A stretch of DNA of 17,724 nt from JADGGV01 sp035715725 (GCA_035715725.1 DASTKT010000018.1:1-17724); one strand, 5' to 3'; shown: positions 1-7,324, counted from the stretch's first letter. Numbers and translations are program-made. The notes: generated by a model not told the origin, from the sequence alone.

Positions 1-97
1 GCCGCCGTGCCCCGCCGTGCCCCGCCGTGCCCCGCCGTGCCCCGCCGTGCCCCGCCGTGCCCCGCCGTGCCCCGCCGTGCCCCGCCGTGCCCCGCCG
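1..97. repeat. 10-bp GC-rich tandem repeat, about 9.7 copies, open at the left edge
   Basis: The unit cccgccgtgc is repeated eight times without error from 11 to 90. An imperfect copy (gccgccgtgc) occupies 1-10 and a partial copy (cccgccg) occupies 91-97. The array starts at the first base of the window, so its true length is unknown. The period is not a multiple of three, so any reading across it would cycle frames, and I see no gene in it. It lies downstream of the ctpA stop codon. Perfect copy identity suggests recent expansion by slippage. Confidence 0.95.
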
Positions 98-222
98 CGA
101 CGTAACGTGGGGGCGCCGCGTCGCCCGGCGCCAGCCCGCGACCGCGCCGCCGCGGTCCGTATGCGCCGAGGGGGAGAGCCGCCGACGGCGACCCTCCCCC
201 TTCCCGGCCTCCCGGCGCGGCG
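98..222. other. intergenic stretch downstream of ctpA
   Basis: This is 125 bases of GC-rich sequence between the tandem array and the ctpA stop. Apart from the hairpin at 170-200 I see no gene, promoter or RNA motif. Open frames crossing it are of the kind any 70-plus percent GC sequence gives. Confidence 0.6.
170..200 (-). terminator. possible hairpin terminator after ctpA
   Basis: Arms gggggag (170-176) and ctccccc (194-200) pair perfectly. A smaller nested stem gccg/cggc (178-181 with 186-189) lies inside. It begins 22 bases past the ctpA stop in the direction of transcription. No T-run follows on the minus strand, so it is not a classical intrinsic terminator. It may act with Rho or protect the 3' end of the mRNA. 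Confidence 0.4.
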
Positions 223-1869
223 TCAGCGCGGCGGTTTCTGCTCCGCCGTCGCCTCCTTCACCGTCGGGTTCGCCGCGGCGTAGCGCTGGGCCGCCGCGAA
301 CAGGGCCTGCGGGCTCGGCGCGCGGCGCAGCACCTCGACCGCCGCCCGAACCTGCGGATCCTCCGCGTTCAGCCGCTGGCGGACCGCCTCCTCGCCCCAT
401 TTCGCGCGCGCGATCTCGATCCCGATCTCACGCGCGATCTCCGTCGACGCGCCGTTGTAGACCGCGCGGTCCACCTTCACGCCCTTCTGAGCGAGTGCCG
501 AGTAGAACTCCTCGAGCATCTGCGGCGTGACCGAGAACCGGCGCTCCAGCTCCGGGTGCTTGTGCACGTAGGCGACGCTGTAGGCGAAGCGCGTGTCCGT
601 GTACGCCGAGCCGTTCTGCTTCAGCGCCTGCAGGAACGCCTTCTCCGCGGTCGTGAACGTGTCCGGCTCGACGATCAGGTCGGGCGTGATGCCGCCGCCG
701 CCGAGCACCTTGCGCCCGGAGTCCGTGTGGTAGATCGGCTTGGCCGCGCTGTCGGCGGCGACCGAGTCGATCGGCTCGCCGTCGTCGTCGTGCGTGCCGA
801 TGCCGTACGGCTTCTGGATGGACCGCCCCGACGGCGTATACCACCGCGCCGTGGTCAGCTTCAGCCAGTTGCCGCCGGAGATCGGGAAGAGCGTCTGCAC
901 CGAGCCCTTGCCGTACGACGTCTGGCCGAGGACGAGCGCCCGGTCGTGGTCCTGCAGCGCGCCGGCCAGGATCTCCGAGGCCGACGCCGTATACGGGTTG
1001 ACGAGCACCACCATCGGCATCCCCGGGAACTCGTCACCGTCGACCGCCGGGTACTTCTGGCTCTGCCCGGCCACGCGGCTCCGCGTCTCCGAGACCACCT
1101 GTCCCTTGGTCAGGAACAGGTCGCCGATCGAGACGCCCTGGTCCAGCAGGCCGCCCGGGTTGTAGCGGAGGTCGAGCACGAGCTGCTTCATCCCCTGACC
1201 GCGCAACCGGTTGATCGCCTGCCGGAGCTCGTCCGTCGAGCTCTCGCTGAAGACCGTCAGGTTCACGTACCCGACGCCCGGCTCGAGCATGTACGCCGCC
1301 GGCACCGAGCGCACGTGGATCTCCTCGCGCACCACGTGGAAGGGGATCGGGTCGTCCATCCCGGGGCGCAGCACCTTCAGGTCCGCGGCGGAGCCCTTCG
1401 GCCCGCGCAGCTTCGCCACCGCCTGGTCTTCGCTCCACCCCTTCGCCGACTCGCCGTTCACCTCGATGATCGCATCGCCGGCCTGCATGCCGGCGCGGTC
1501 GGCCGGCGTCCCCGGCAGCGGCGCGACCACCGTGATCCAGCCGTCGCGCTTCGCGATCTGGATGCCCAGCCCGCCGTACTCGCCCTGCGTCTTGATCCGA
1601 AGGTCCTCGTACTCCTTCGGATCCATGAAGACGCTGTGCGGGTCGCCCAGCTCCTGGAGCATCCCGTCGATGGCGAAGCGGTAGAGCTTGGACGGGTCCT
1701 CCTGCTCCACGAAGGAGTCGGAGACACGGTGCAGCACCTCGTCGAAGAGCCGGGCCTGGAAGTAGACGTTCCGCTCCTGGCCCATCCCCTTCTGCAGGAA
1801 CCATCCGCCCGTAACCAGGGCCGTGACCGCCACCGCCACCGGCGCGACGATCGATCGCTTCAGTTTCAT
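223..1869 (-). CDS. ctpA: C-terminal processing peptidase, S41 family, with PDZ domain
   Basis: This is a 548-residue serine protease that cleaves proteins near their C-termini in the envelope. The N-terminus has a basic start and a hydrophobic segment (about residues 7-24), giving a signal peptide or membrane anchor. A PDZ domain follows (about 98-170, with GGLGIQI and the GDAIIEVNG loop), then the S41 catalytic domain. The Ser-Lys-Gln catalytic residues are visible as S296 (TASASE), K321 (GKGSVQ) and Q325. The S-to-K spacing of 25 and K-to-Q spacing of 4 match Prc and CtpB. The roughly 150-residue C-terminal tail after about residue 400 is helical-looking and ends Ala/Lys-rich. The ATG is preceded by GGAGGA with a 3-base spacer. 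It is the last gene of the run that starts at rpmE, 56 bases after tmk. The family call is firm; the choice of ctpA over another ctp name is conventional. Confidence 0.93.
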   Translation of the reverse strand: MKLKRSIVAPVAVAVTALVTGGWFLQKGMGQERNVYFQARLFDEVLHRVSDSFVEQEDPSKLYRFAIDGMLQELGDPHSVFMDPKEYEDLRIKTQGEYGGLGIQIAKRDGWITVVAPLPGTPADRAGMQAGDAIIEVNGESAKGWSEDQAVAKLRGPKGSAADLKVLRPGMDDPIPFHVVREEIHVRSVPAAYMLEPGVGYVNLTVFSESSTDELRQAINRLRGQGMKQLVLDLRYNPGGLLDQGVSIGDLFLTKGQVVSETRSRVAGQSQKYPAVDGDEFPGMPMVVLVNPYTASASEILAGALQDHDRALVLGQTSYGKGSVQTLFPISGGNWLKLTTARWYTPSGRSIQKPYGIGTHDDDGEPIDSVAADSAAKPIYHTDSGRKVLGGGGITPDLIVEPDTFTTAEKAFLQALKQNGSAYTDTRFAYSVAYVHKHPELERRFSVTPQMLEEFYSALAQKGVKVDRAVYNGASTEIAREIGIEIARAKWGEEAVRQRLNAEDPQVRAAVEVLRRAPSPQALFAAAQRYAAANPTVKEATAEQKPPR

Positions 1870-1925
1870 CCGTCCTCCAGTGCCGCGACGAGGCCGCCGT
1901 CACGCGGCCGGTACCTGCTGCTGGT

Positions 1926-2660
1926 CTAACCCTCCCCGGAGGGGAAAGTTTCGGGAAAAAGCCGGGCGAGCAGCCGCCGGACCTCCCGCTGGACCTCGTC
2001 CACCGAGCCGGTCCCGTCCAGGACCACGATGTCCGGTCGGTCCTGGGCCAGCAATCGGTATGCCTCCACGACCCGGCGGTGGAATTCCCGACCGGCCTGC
2101 TCGATCCGGTCGTCCGCGAAGCCCGCCTGCCGCCGCCGGGCTTCGCCCAACTCCGCCGGAACGTCAAGCAACACCGTGAGATCCGGTCGCAGTCCCCCGG
2201 TCGCGAAGTCGTTCAGCTCGTCCACCACCGCCGCGCCCAGCCCGCGGCCGTACCCCTGGTACGCCAGCGAGGAGAGCGTGTAGCGATCCGCTACGACGAC
2301 CATGCCGGCCTCGAGGGCCGGGCGGATCCGCTCCTCGACCAGGATGGCCCGGGCCGCCAGCAGGAGCAGCAGCTCGGCCCGCGCCGGGACGTGGCCGCTC
2401 TCGAGGATGACCCGCCGGATCTGCTCGCCTTCGGGCGTGCCGCCCGGCTCGCGCACGCGCAGGCTCGGGATTCCCTCGGCCTCCAGCCAGTCCACGAGGA
2501 GGCCGACCTGGGTGGTCTTCCCCGAGCCTTCCGGCCCCTCGAGGACGACGAAGAGGCCGCGCGCGGCGCGGCCCCGGCGGTCGGGGTGGTCGGTCGCGGC
2601 GGCCTCGGTCGGCCTCGGACCCGCATTCGCATTCGCGTCTGACGCGTCGCAGACGGCCAT
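1926..2660 (-). CDS. tmk: thymidylate kinase (dTMP kinase)
   Basis: The 244-residue protein phosphorylates dTMP to dTDP with ATP in the cytoplasm, a step in dTTP synthesis. The P-loop GPEGSGKT is at about 42-49, the REPGGT motif that meets dTMP at 70-75, and the DRY motif at 125-127. A lid segment with several Arg residues lies at about 175-190. The kinase fold begins only at GLFVVLEG (residue 35), whereas typical family members (about 205-215 residues) start directly with this strand. The preceding 34 residues are extra. No ATG, GTG or TTG lies in frame between the ATG at 2660 and the core, so this start is forced unless initiation is non-canonical. The first 14 residues (rich in Asp, Asn and Ala) are encoded by a nested palindrome that covers the start codon. 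No clear Shine-Dalgarno sequence is seen. It follows ino1 by 34 bases. Confidence 0.93.
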   Translation of the reverse strand: MAVCDASDANANAGPRPTEAAATDHPDRRGRAARGLFVVLEGPEGSGKTTQVGLLVDWLEAEGIPSLRVREPGGTPEGEQIRRVILESGHVPARAELLLLLAARAILVEERIRPALEAGMVVVADRYTLSSLAYQGYGRGLGAAVVDELNDFATGGLRPDLTVLLDVPAELGEARRRQAGFADDRIEQAGREFHRRVVEAYRLLAQDRPDIVVLDGTGSVDEVQREVRRLLARLFPETFPSGEG

Positions 2661-2681
2661 CGGATCGAATGCGGATGCGGG
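2620..2681. repeat. nested palindrome spanning the tmk start codon
   Basis: The outer arms cccgcattcgcattcg (2620-2635) and cgaatgcggatgcggg (2666-2681) pair at 15 of 16 positions; the exception is a single C/T difference between the arms. An inner stem cgtctg/cagacg (2636-2641 with 2650-2655) encloses an 8-base loop. The tmk ATG (2658-2660) lies in the unpaired part between the inner and outer stems. Each outer arm also holds a short direct repeat (gcattcgcattc on one side, gaatgcggatgc on the other). As RNA it would form a long hairpin around the translation start. Confidence 0.85.
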
Positions 2682-2695
2682 CGGGATTCCCCGCC
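2680..2695 (-). terminator. short hairpin at the ino1 stop codon
   Basis: A perfect 6-bp stem ggcggg/cccgcc with a 4-base loop starts at the last base of the ino1 stop codon. There is no T-run after it, and it abuts the outer arm of the palindrome over the tmk start. It is more likely an mRNA processing or stability hairpin than a full terminator, since tmk follows at once on the same strand. Confidence 0.35.
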
Positions 2696-4008
2696 TATTC
2701 GTAGTAATCCATCCCCAGGTGCGTGATCTCCTTCTCGCCCTGGAGGTGTCGCAGCGTGTTCTTCAGCTTCATCTGCTGGATGAAAAGATCGTGCTCCGGG
2801 TACAGCTCGGGCGCGGTCATCGGGCTCTTCCAGTAGAAGGACAGCCACTCCTGGATGCCGTGCAGCCCGGCCCGCTGGGCCAGGTCGAGGAACAGCGCCA
2901 GGTCGAGGACGATCGGCGCCGCCAGGATCGAGTCACGGCACAGGAAGTCGACCTTGATCTGCATCGGGTAGCCGAGCCACCCGAAGATGTCCAGGTTGTC
3001 CCACCCTTCCTTGTTGTCCCCACGCGGCGGGTAGTAGTTGATCCGCACCTTGTGGTAGACGTCGCCGTACAGCTCGGGGTAGAGCTCCGGCTGGAGGATG
3101 TAGTCGAGCACGCCGAGCTTCGACTCCTCCTTCGTCTTGAAGGAGTCCGGGTCGTCCAGGACGAGCCCGTCCCGGTTGCCCAGGATGTTGGCGCTGAACC
3201 AGCCGTGCAGCCCGAGCATCCGCGCCTTGAGCGCCGGCGCCAGCACGGTCTTCATGAACGTCTGGCCCGTCTTGAAGTCCTTCCCCGTGATCGCCACGCG
3301 CTTCTCGCGCGCCAGCTCCCAGATCGCGGGGAAATCGACGGTCAGCCCCGGCGCGCCGTTCGCGAACGGCACCCCCTCGGAGAGCGCCGCGTACGCGTAC
3401 AGCATCGACGGCGCGATCTGCGGGTCGTTGCGCTCCATGGCCGCCTCGAACGCGGCGAGGCTCTGGTGCACCTCCGACGGCTGGAGGTAGATCTCCGTCG
3501 AGCCGCACCAGACCACGACGAGCCGGCTGCAGCCGTTCCGCTCCTTGAAGTCGCGGATGTCCTGCCGGAGCTGCTCGGCGAGGTCGCGCTTGTTCTTGCC
3601 GCGCTTGACGTTCTCCCCGTCCAGGTTGCGCACGTAGCTCTTGTCGAACACCGCCGGCATCGGCTTGATGCCCTGCAGGAACTCGCGGCTCGGCTCCAGG
3701 TCCCGCAGCTCCAGCACGCCGGCCTTGACCGCCGCCTCGTACGCGCTGTCCGGGATCGGGTCCCACGCGCCGAACACCAGGTCGTCCAGCGCCGCCAGCG
3801 GCACGAACTCCTTGATCATCGGGTTGCGGTTCTCGGTCCGCTTGCCGAGGCGGATGTGGCCGAGCTGCGTGAGCGAGCCGATCGGCTGGGCCCGCCCGCG
3901 ACGCACCGCCTCGACGCCCGCCACGAACGTGGTCGCCACGGCTCCGAGCCCCACGAGCAGGACGCCCAGCTTCCCTTCCGCCGGCTTGATGTCGGTCCTA
4001 CGGCTCAT
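2695..4008 (-). CDS. ino1: inositol-3-phosphate synthase (myo-inositol-1-phosphate synthase)
   Basis: The 437-residue enzyme converts glucose 6-phosphate to 1L-myo-inositol 3-phosphate (1-phosphate in the older numbering) using bound NAD. The N-terminal Rossmann motif GLGAVATTF is at 20-28. Family active-site signatures follow: GKDFKTGQT (242-250), ANILGNRDG (273-281) and the C-terminal CRDSILAAPIVLDL (357-370). At 437 residues it is longer than the mycobacterial enzyme and shorter than the yeast one. I chose the ATG at 4008 because the Rossmann strand follows closely and AGGA sits 5 bases upstream. A further in-frame start at 4053 would only add a tail inside the neighbouring gene. The start overlaps the end of the CDP-alcohol phosphatidyltransferase gene by 11 bases, so the two are probably translationally coupled. 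The product is the natural head-group substrate for that neighbour. Confidence 0.92.
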   Translation of the reverse strand: MSRRTDIKPAEGKLGVLLVGLGAVATTFVAGVEAVRRGRAQPIGSLTQLGHIRLGKRTENRNPMIKEFVPLAALDDLVFGAWDPIPDSAYEAAVKAGVLELRDLEPSREFLQGIKPMPAVFDKSYVRNLDGENVKRGKNKRDLAEQLRQDIRDFKERNGCSRLVVVWCGSTEIYLQPSEVHQSLAAFEAAMERNDPQIAPSMLYAYAALSEGVPFANGAPGLTVDFPAIWELAREKRVAITGKDFKTGQTFMKTVLAPALKARMLGLHGWFSANILGNRDGLVLDDPDSFKTKEESKLGVLDYILQPELYPELYGDVYHKVRINYYPPRGDNKEGWDNLDIFGWLGYPMQIKVDFLCRDSILAAPIVLDLALFLDLAQRAGLHGIQEWLSFYWKSPMTAPELYPEHDLFIQQMKLKNTLRHLQGEKEITHLGMDYYE

Positions 4009-4675
4009 TCGATTCCTCACTCCTGATCCCGCCGGCGGCGGCCAGCTCGTCATCGAGTGGCACGCCGCGGGCGTGCTGGTAGACCCACACGATGCGTTGG
4101 ACGGTCGTGATGGCGCTGAGGACGGCGAGGAGGATGACCACCACCTTCAGCACGACGCCCCGTCCGCCCTCCCCGAAGAGGAGGGCCGAGAGACCGATGA
4201 GGACGACCCGCTCGGCGCGTGGCACCAGGCCGACACGGCAGTCCAGCCCCATGGACTCGGCGCGGGACCGAGTATAGCTGATCATGAGCGAGCCCGCCAT
4301 TGCGAGCATCGTCCAGTAGATCATGGCCACGTCGCCGAGCTGGATGCGGTAGTCGTTGTAGAGCGAGAGGATGCCGAAGAAGACCGCGATCTCGCTGATG
4401 CGGTCGAGCGTCGAATCGTAGAATGCCCCGAACTTGCTGCCCAGCCCGCTCAGGCGGGCCACGCGGCCGTCGAGGATGTCGAACAGCCCGCCGAGCAGCA
4501 CCAGGAAGCCGGCGGTCCGGACGTGGTGGCCGTGGAACGCCACCGCGGCGCCGCACGTGACCAGGAAGCCGATCGTCGTGAGCGCGTTCGGGTGGACCCT
4601 CCTCTCCACGAGCCAGTCGGTCAGCGGATTGAGGATCCGGTAGGCTCCGCCGCGCAGCGTCTCGAGCGAGCGCAT
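3998..4675 (-). CDS. CDP-alcohol phosphatidyltransferase, probably phosphatidylinositol(-phosphate) synthase
   Basis: The 225-residue integral membrane enzyme transfers a phosphatidyl group from CDP-diacylglycerol to an alcohol. The full family signature DxxDGxxARx8GxxxDxxxD is present: D66, D69, G70, A73, R74, G83, D87 and D91. These Asp residues bind metal and carry out catalysis. Several hydrophobic segments (about 33-48, 53-65, 92-105, 115-132, 160-190) fit the six-helix fold. The substrate is not readable from the motif alone. Because the next gene, overlapping by 11 bases, makes inositol phosphate, I infer inositol phosphate or inositol as acceptor, as in mycobacterial PIP synthase. Glycerol 3-phosphate (PgsA) is the main alternative. 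The ATG at 4675 has GAGGA a few bases upstream and lies 7 bases after the ylbF-like stop. Confidence 0.88.
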   Translation of the reverse strand: MRSLETLRGGAYRILNPLTDWLVERRVHPNALTTIGFLVTCGAAVAFHGHHVRTAGFLVLLGGLFDILDGRVARLSGLGSKFGAFYDSTLDRISEIAVFFGILSLYNDYRIQLGDVAMIYWTMLAMAGSLMISYTRSRAESMGLDCRVGLVPRAERVVLIGLSALLFGEGGRGVVLKVVVILLAVLSAITTVQRIVWVYQHARGVPLDDELAAAGGIRSEESNEP

Positions 4676-4682
4676 CGAATCC

Positions 4683-5045
4683 TCAGGAGGGGAGGATGAT
4701 CCTCGACTGCGTCGCCGCCTCCATCCCCTTGCCGATCTCCTCGTTCACGCGCGCGAGCACCTTGTCGAAGTTGCTCTGCGCCGCGATCAGCGACTGGTAG
4801 ACCGAGCTCCCCTGAAGGTCGGAGAACGCCTTCTCGTAGGCCTCGGCCGTCGCCGCGGCCGGCTCCTGCCCGCGCTCCAGGGCACGCGCGACCTCGACCT
4901 CCAGCTCCGCGAGCTGGTTCAGCAGCGCCGTCAGCCCCGGATCCTCGCTCACCCGCTGGCGCGCCCGCGAGAGCGCCTGATACTCCGGCGTCTGACCGAG
5001 ATGCCGGCCCAGCTCGCGCGCCCGGTCCATCGTCGTCTCGAACAT
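4683..5045 (-). CDS. YlbF/YmcA family protein
   Basis: This is a small (120-residue), predominantly helical cytoplasmic protein. The pattern with a central Glu-rich helix (LAELEVEVARALERGQ) and the C-terminal AYEKAFSDLQGSSVYQSLIAAQ segment matches the Com_YlbF family. In Bacillus, YlbF and YmcA form a complex with YaaT that affects RNase Y-dependent mRNA processing and competence/biofilm control. Whether that role holds here is unknown, as no partner gene is visible in the window. GGAGGGG lies 6 bases before the ATG and overlaps the prmC stop codon, which is only 3 bases upstream of the start. This indicates coupled translation with prmC. The family call rests on my reading of the sequence pattern, not on an alignment. 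Confidence 0.75.
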   Translation of the reverse strand: MFETTMDRARELGRHLGQTPEYQALSRARQRVSEDPGLTALLNQLAELEVEVARALERGQEPAAATAEAYEKAFSDLQGSSVYQSLIAAQSNFDKVLARVNEEIGKGMEAATQSRIILPS

Positions 5046-5048
5046 GTC

Positions 5049-5936
5049 TCACCCCTCCACGGACCCGGGGGCCGCCGCGAGCACCATGCGCTCGCGACCG
5101 GCCAGATCCCGCAGCACGCGGGCACCCTCGTAGGCGCCCGTCTCGTCGATTCGCTCCGCCACCGCCGCCGCCTGCCCCAGCCCGACCTCCACCGCCAGGA
5201 GTCCACCGGGCGCGAGGTGCGACGGCGCGCCGCGCACCAGCGGCTCGATCACGTCATACCCGGCCGCCCCCCCGAACAGCGCGCCCGCCGGCTCCCATTC
5301 CAGCACCTCCGGCGCCAGCGTGGCCCGGTCGCGCTCCGCCACGTACGGCGGGTTCGACACGATCACGTCGAAGCGCTCGTCGGCCAGCACCGCATCCCAC
5401 AACGACCCCGCCCGCAGCTCGATCCGCTCGCCCAGCCCCAGCGCGTCGGCGTTCTCCCGCGCCAGCTCCAGCGCCGCGGCCGACACGTCCGTGGCCACCA
5501 CGCGTCGGAACGGGCCCTCCTTCGCCAGCGACAGCGCGATCGCGCCGGAGCCGGTGCCGAGGTCGAGCGCCGTCAGGCGCCGCTCCCCCGCCCCGTCCGA
5601 CCGGCGCGCCCACTCCAGCACCGCCCCGACCAGCTCCTCCGTCTCCGGCCGCGGGATCAACACGCGGCGGTCGACGCGCAGCTCGAGCTGTCGGAAATGC
5701 GCCGTGCCCACGATGTACTGGACCGGCTCGTGCTTGAGGCGCCGCCGCACGGCCGCGCGGAACCGCTCCAGCTCCGCGTCGCTCACGGGTCGGTCGTGCT
5801 GCAGGTAGAGCTGGAGCCTACCGATGCCGAGCACCCAGGCCAGCAGCAGCTCCGCCTCCAGCCGGGCGTTCTCGACGCCCCGCTCCGCCAGCACATCCGC
5901 GGCCTTGCGCGCGAGCGGGAGTGCGGTCTCCGCCAC
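5049..5936 (-). CDS. prmC: peptide chain release factor N5-glutamine methyltransferase
   Basis: The 295-residue enzyme methylates the glutamine of the GGQ motif in release factors with S-adenosylmethionine, which raises peptide release activity. An N-terminal helical substrate-binding domain (about 1-90) leads into IPRPETE (94-100). The SAM-binding motif LDLGTGSG (125-132) and the NPPY catalytic motif (195-198) follow. The start is a GTG 3 bases after the prfA stop codon. Its substrate RF1 is encoded immediately upstream, the classic prfA-prmC pair. Confidence 0.95.
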   Translation of the reverse strand: MAETALPLARKAADVLAERGVENARLEAELLLAWVLGIGRLQLYLQHDRPVSDAELERFRAAVRRRLKHEPVQYIVGTAHFRQLELRVDRRVLIPRPETEELVGAVLEWARRSDGAGERRLTALDLGTGSGAIALSLAKEGPFRRVVATDVSAAALELARENADALGLGERIELRAGSLWDAVLADERFDVIVSNPPYVAERDRATLAPEVLEWEPAGALFGGAAGYDVIEPLVRGAPSHLAPGGLLAVEVGLGQAAAVAERIDETGAYEGARVLRDLAGRERMVLAAAPGSVEG

Positions 5937-5939
5937 GCC

Positions 5940-7025
5940 TCAGACCGCGGCCGACGCCGAGGCCTCCAGGTGCTCCGTCTCCCGCGCGAGCTTCAGCGCC
6001 TGGACCAGCTCGTCGAGATCTCCGTCCAGCACGTCCTGCAGCCGGTAGAGCGTGAGCCCGATGCGATGATCGGTCACGCGTCCCTGCGGGAAGTTGTACG
6101 TCCGGATCTTCGCCGAGCGGTCGCCGGTGCCAACCATCGTCTTGCGCTCGCGCGCCCGCTCCGCCTCCTGCGCCGCGAGCTTCGCGTCCAGCAGCCGGCT
6201 GCGCAGCACCTTCAGCGCCTTCGCCTTGTTCTTGTGCTGCGACTTCTCATCCTGGCACGTGACGACGACGCCGGTCGGGATGTGCGTGATCCGCACCGCC
6301 GAGTCGGTCGTGTTGACCGACTGGCCGCCGGGGCCCGAGGAGCGGTACACGTCGATCCGGAGCTCCTCCTCCTTGATCTCGACGTCCACGTCCTCCGCCT
6401 CCGGCAGCACCGCGACGGTCGCCGCCGAGGTGTGGATCCGCCCCTGGCTCTCCGTCGCCGGCACGCGCTGCACGCGGTGCACGCCCGACTCGTTGCGCAG
6501 CTCGCCGTACGCGTCCTTCCCCCGGACGACGAAGACGACCTCCTTGTACCCGCCGATCTCGCCCTCCGAGACGTCCACCAGCTCGACGGCCCAGCGCTTC
6601 CGCTCGGCGTAGCGCGCGTACATGCGGAACAGGTCGCCGGCGAACAGGCCGGCCTCGTCGCCGCCCGTCCCCGCCCGGATCTCCACGACCGCCGCGCGGT
6701 CCGCCAGCGGGTCCTTCGGCAAGAGCAGCCGCCGCAGCTCGGCGCCGAGCGTCTCCTCCTGCGCCGCGAGGTCCTCGACCTCCGCCCGCGCCAGCTCGCG
6801 CAGGTCCGCATCCTCGCCCGACTCCGCGAGCTCTCGCGCCTCGCCGAGCTGAGAGCGCACGCGCCCGAGCCGCTGCGCCACCTCGACGGTCGGCGTCAGC
6901 TCGGCGTGCTCGCGCGCGACCTCACGCAGCGTCGCCGGGTCGCCCAGCGTCGCCGGATCCGCGAGCCGCGCGGTCAGCGTCTCGTATTTCCGCAGGATCT
7001 CCGGAATGCGTTCTTCCCACTTCAT
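5940..7025 (-). CDS. prfA: peptide chain release factor 1 (RF1)
   Basis: The 361-residue class I release factor reads UAA and UAG at the ribosomal A site and triggers peptide release. The anticodon-like PxT motif is present as PAT (189-191) within HRVQRVPATESQGRIHT, which identifies RF1 rather than RF2 (SPF). The GGQ motif is at 233-235 and its glutamine is the target of PrmC, encoded next. The length is typical of the family. I use the ATG at 7025; a GTG two codons upstream (7031) is equally possible because neither has a recognisable Shine-Dalgarno sequence. The 5' end is unusual: an intrinsic-terminator-like hairpin with a T-run ends only about 7 bases before the start codon. Confidence 0.96.
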   Translation of the reverse strand: MKWEERIPEILRKYETLTARLADPATLGDPATLREVAREHAELTPTVEVAQRLGRVRSQLGEARELAESGEDADLRELARAEVEDLAAQEETLGAELRRLLLPKDPLADRAAVVEIRAGTGGDEAGLFAGDLFRMYARYAERKRWAVELVDVSEGEIGGYKEVVFVVRGKDAYGELRNESGVHRVQRVPATESQGRIHTSAATVAVLPEAEDVDVEIKEEELRIDVYRSSGPGGQSVNTTDSAVRITHIPTGVVVTCQDEKSQHKNKAKALKVLRSRLLDAKLAAQEAERARERKTMVGTGDRSAKIRTYNFPQGRVTDHRIGLTLYRLQDVLDGDLDELVQALKLARETEHLEASASAAV

Positions 7026-7031
7026 AGCCAC

Positions 7032-7068
7032 AAAACCGAAAGAGCCGGGACGACGCCCGGCTCTCGGT
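7032..7068 (-). terminator. intrinsic terminator or attenuator between rpmE and prfA
   Basis: On the minus strand a perfect 9-bp stem (AGAGCCGGG with CCCGGCTCT, at 7056-7064 and 7041-7049) has a 6-base loop. It is followed by TTCGG and then TTTT (complement of 7032-7035). Flanking CCG/CGG bases can extend the stem. It begins right after the rpmE stop codon. Because prfA starts within about 10 bases of the T-run and has no room for its own promoter, partial termination or attenuation is likelier than full termination. Confidence 0.7.
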
Positions 7069-7298
7069 CACTCCTCGGTCGTCGCCGCGGCGGGTTGGGT
7101 CTGCGTGCCCCACTTCTGCCGGAAGCGCTCGACGCGCCCCGCCGTGTCGATCAGCTTCTGCCGACCCGTGTAGAAGGGGTGGCAGCTCGAGCAGATGTCC
7201 GTGTGGATGTCCTTGCTCGTGCTGCGCGTCTGCCAGCTGTTGCCGCACGCGCAATGGACCGTCGCGGTCTGGTACTCGGGATGGATATCCGCCTTCAT
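7068..7298 (-). CDS. rpmE: 50S ribosomal protein L31, zinc-binding form
   Basis: The 76-residue large-subunit protein helps bridge the two ribosomal subunits. The start MKADIHPEY and the segment SCHPFYTGRQKLIDTAGRVERF are diagnostic. Four cysteines (C16, C18, C36, C39) make this the zinc-binding C+ form rather than the zinc-free paralogue. The C-terminus has a short Thr/Ala/Glu tail. I chose the ATG at 7298 because it matches the family N-terminus and GAGG lies 9 bases upstream. An in-frame ATG at 7313 would add five residues and has only T-rich sequence before it. A promoter and a hairpin lie in the leader. Confidence 0.95.
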   Translation of the reverse strand: MKADIHPEYQTATVHCACGNSWQTRSTSKDIHTDICSSCHPFYTGRQKLIDTAGRVERFRQKWGTQTQPAAATTEE

Positions 7299-7324
7299 CG
7301 CGCTCGCCCTCATCTCAAAAGGAA

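Noticed and set aside
1..97. CRISPR array at the left edge
   Set aside because: Units are 10 bp, contiguous and without spacers, so this is a simple tandem repeat.
1885..1914. 6-bp inverted repeat in the tmk-ctpA spacer (ggccgc/gcggcc)
   Set aside because: Short and expected by chance at this GC content; no other sign of a regulatory site.
2302..4026. 574-codon open frame on the plus strand opposite tmk and ino1
   Set aside because: Shadow of two well-supported genes with composition typical of antisense high-GC frames; no motif seen.
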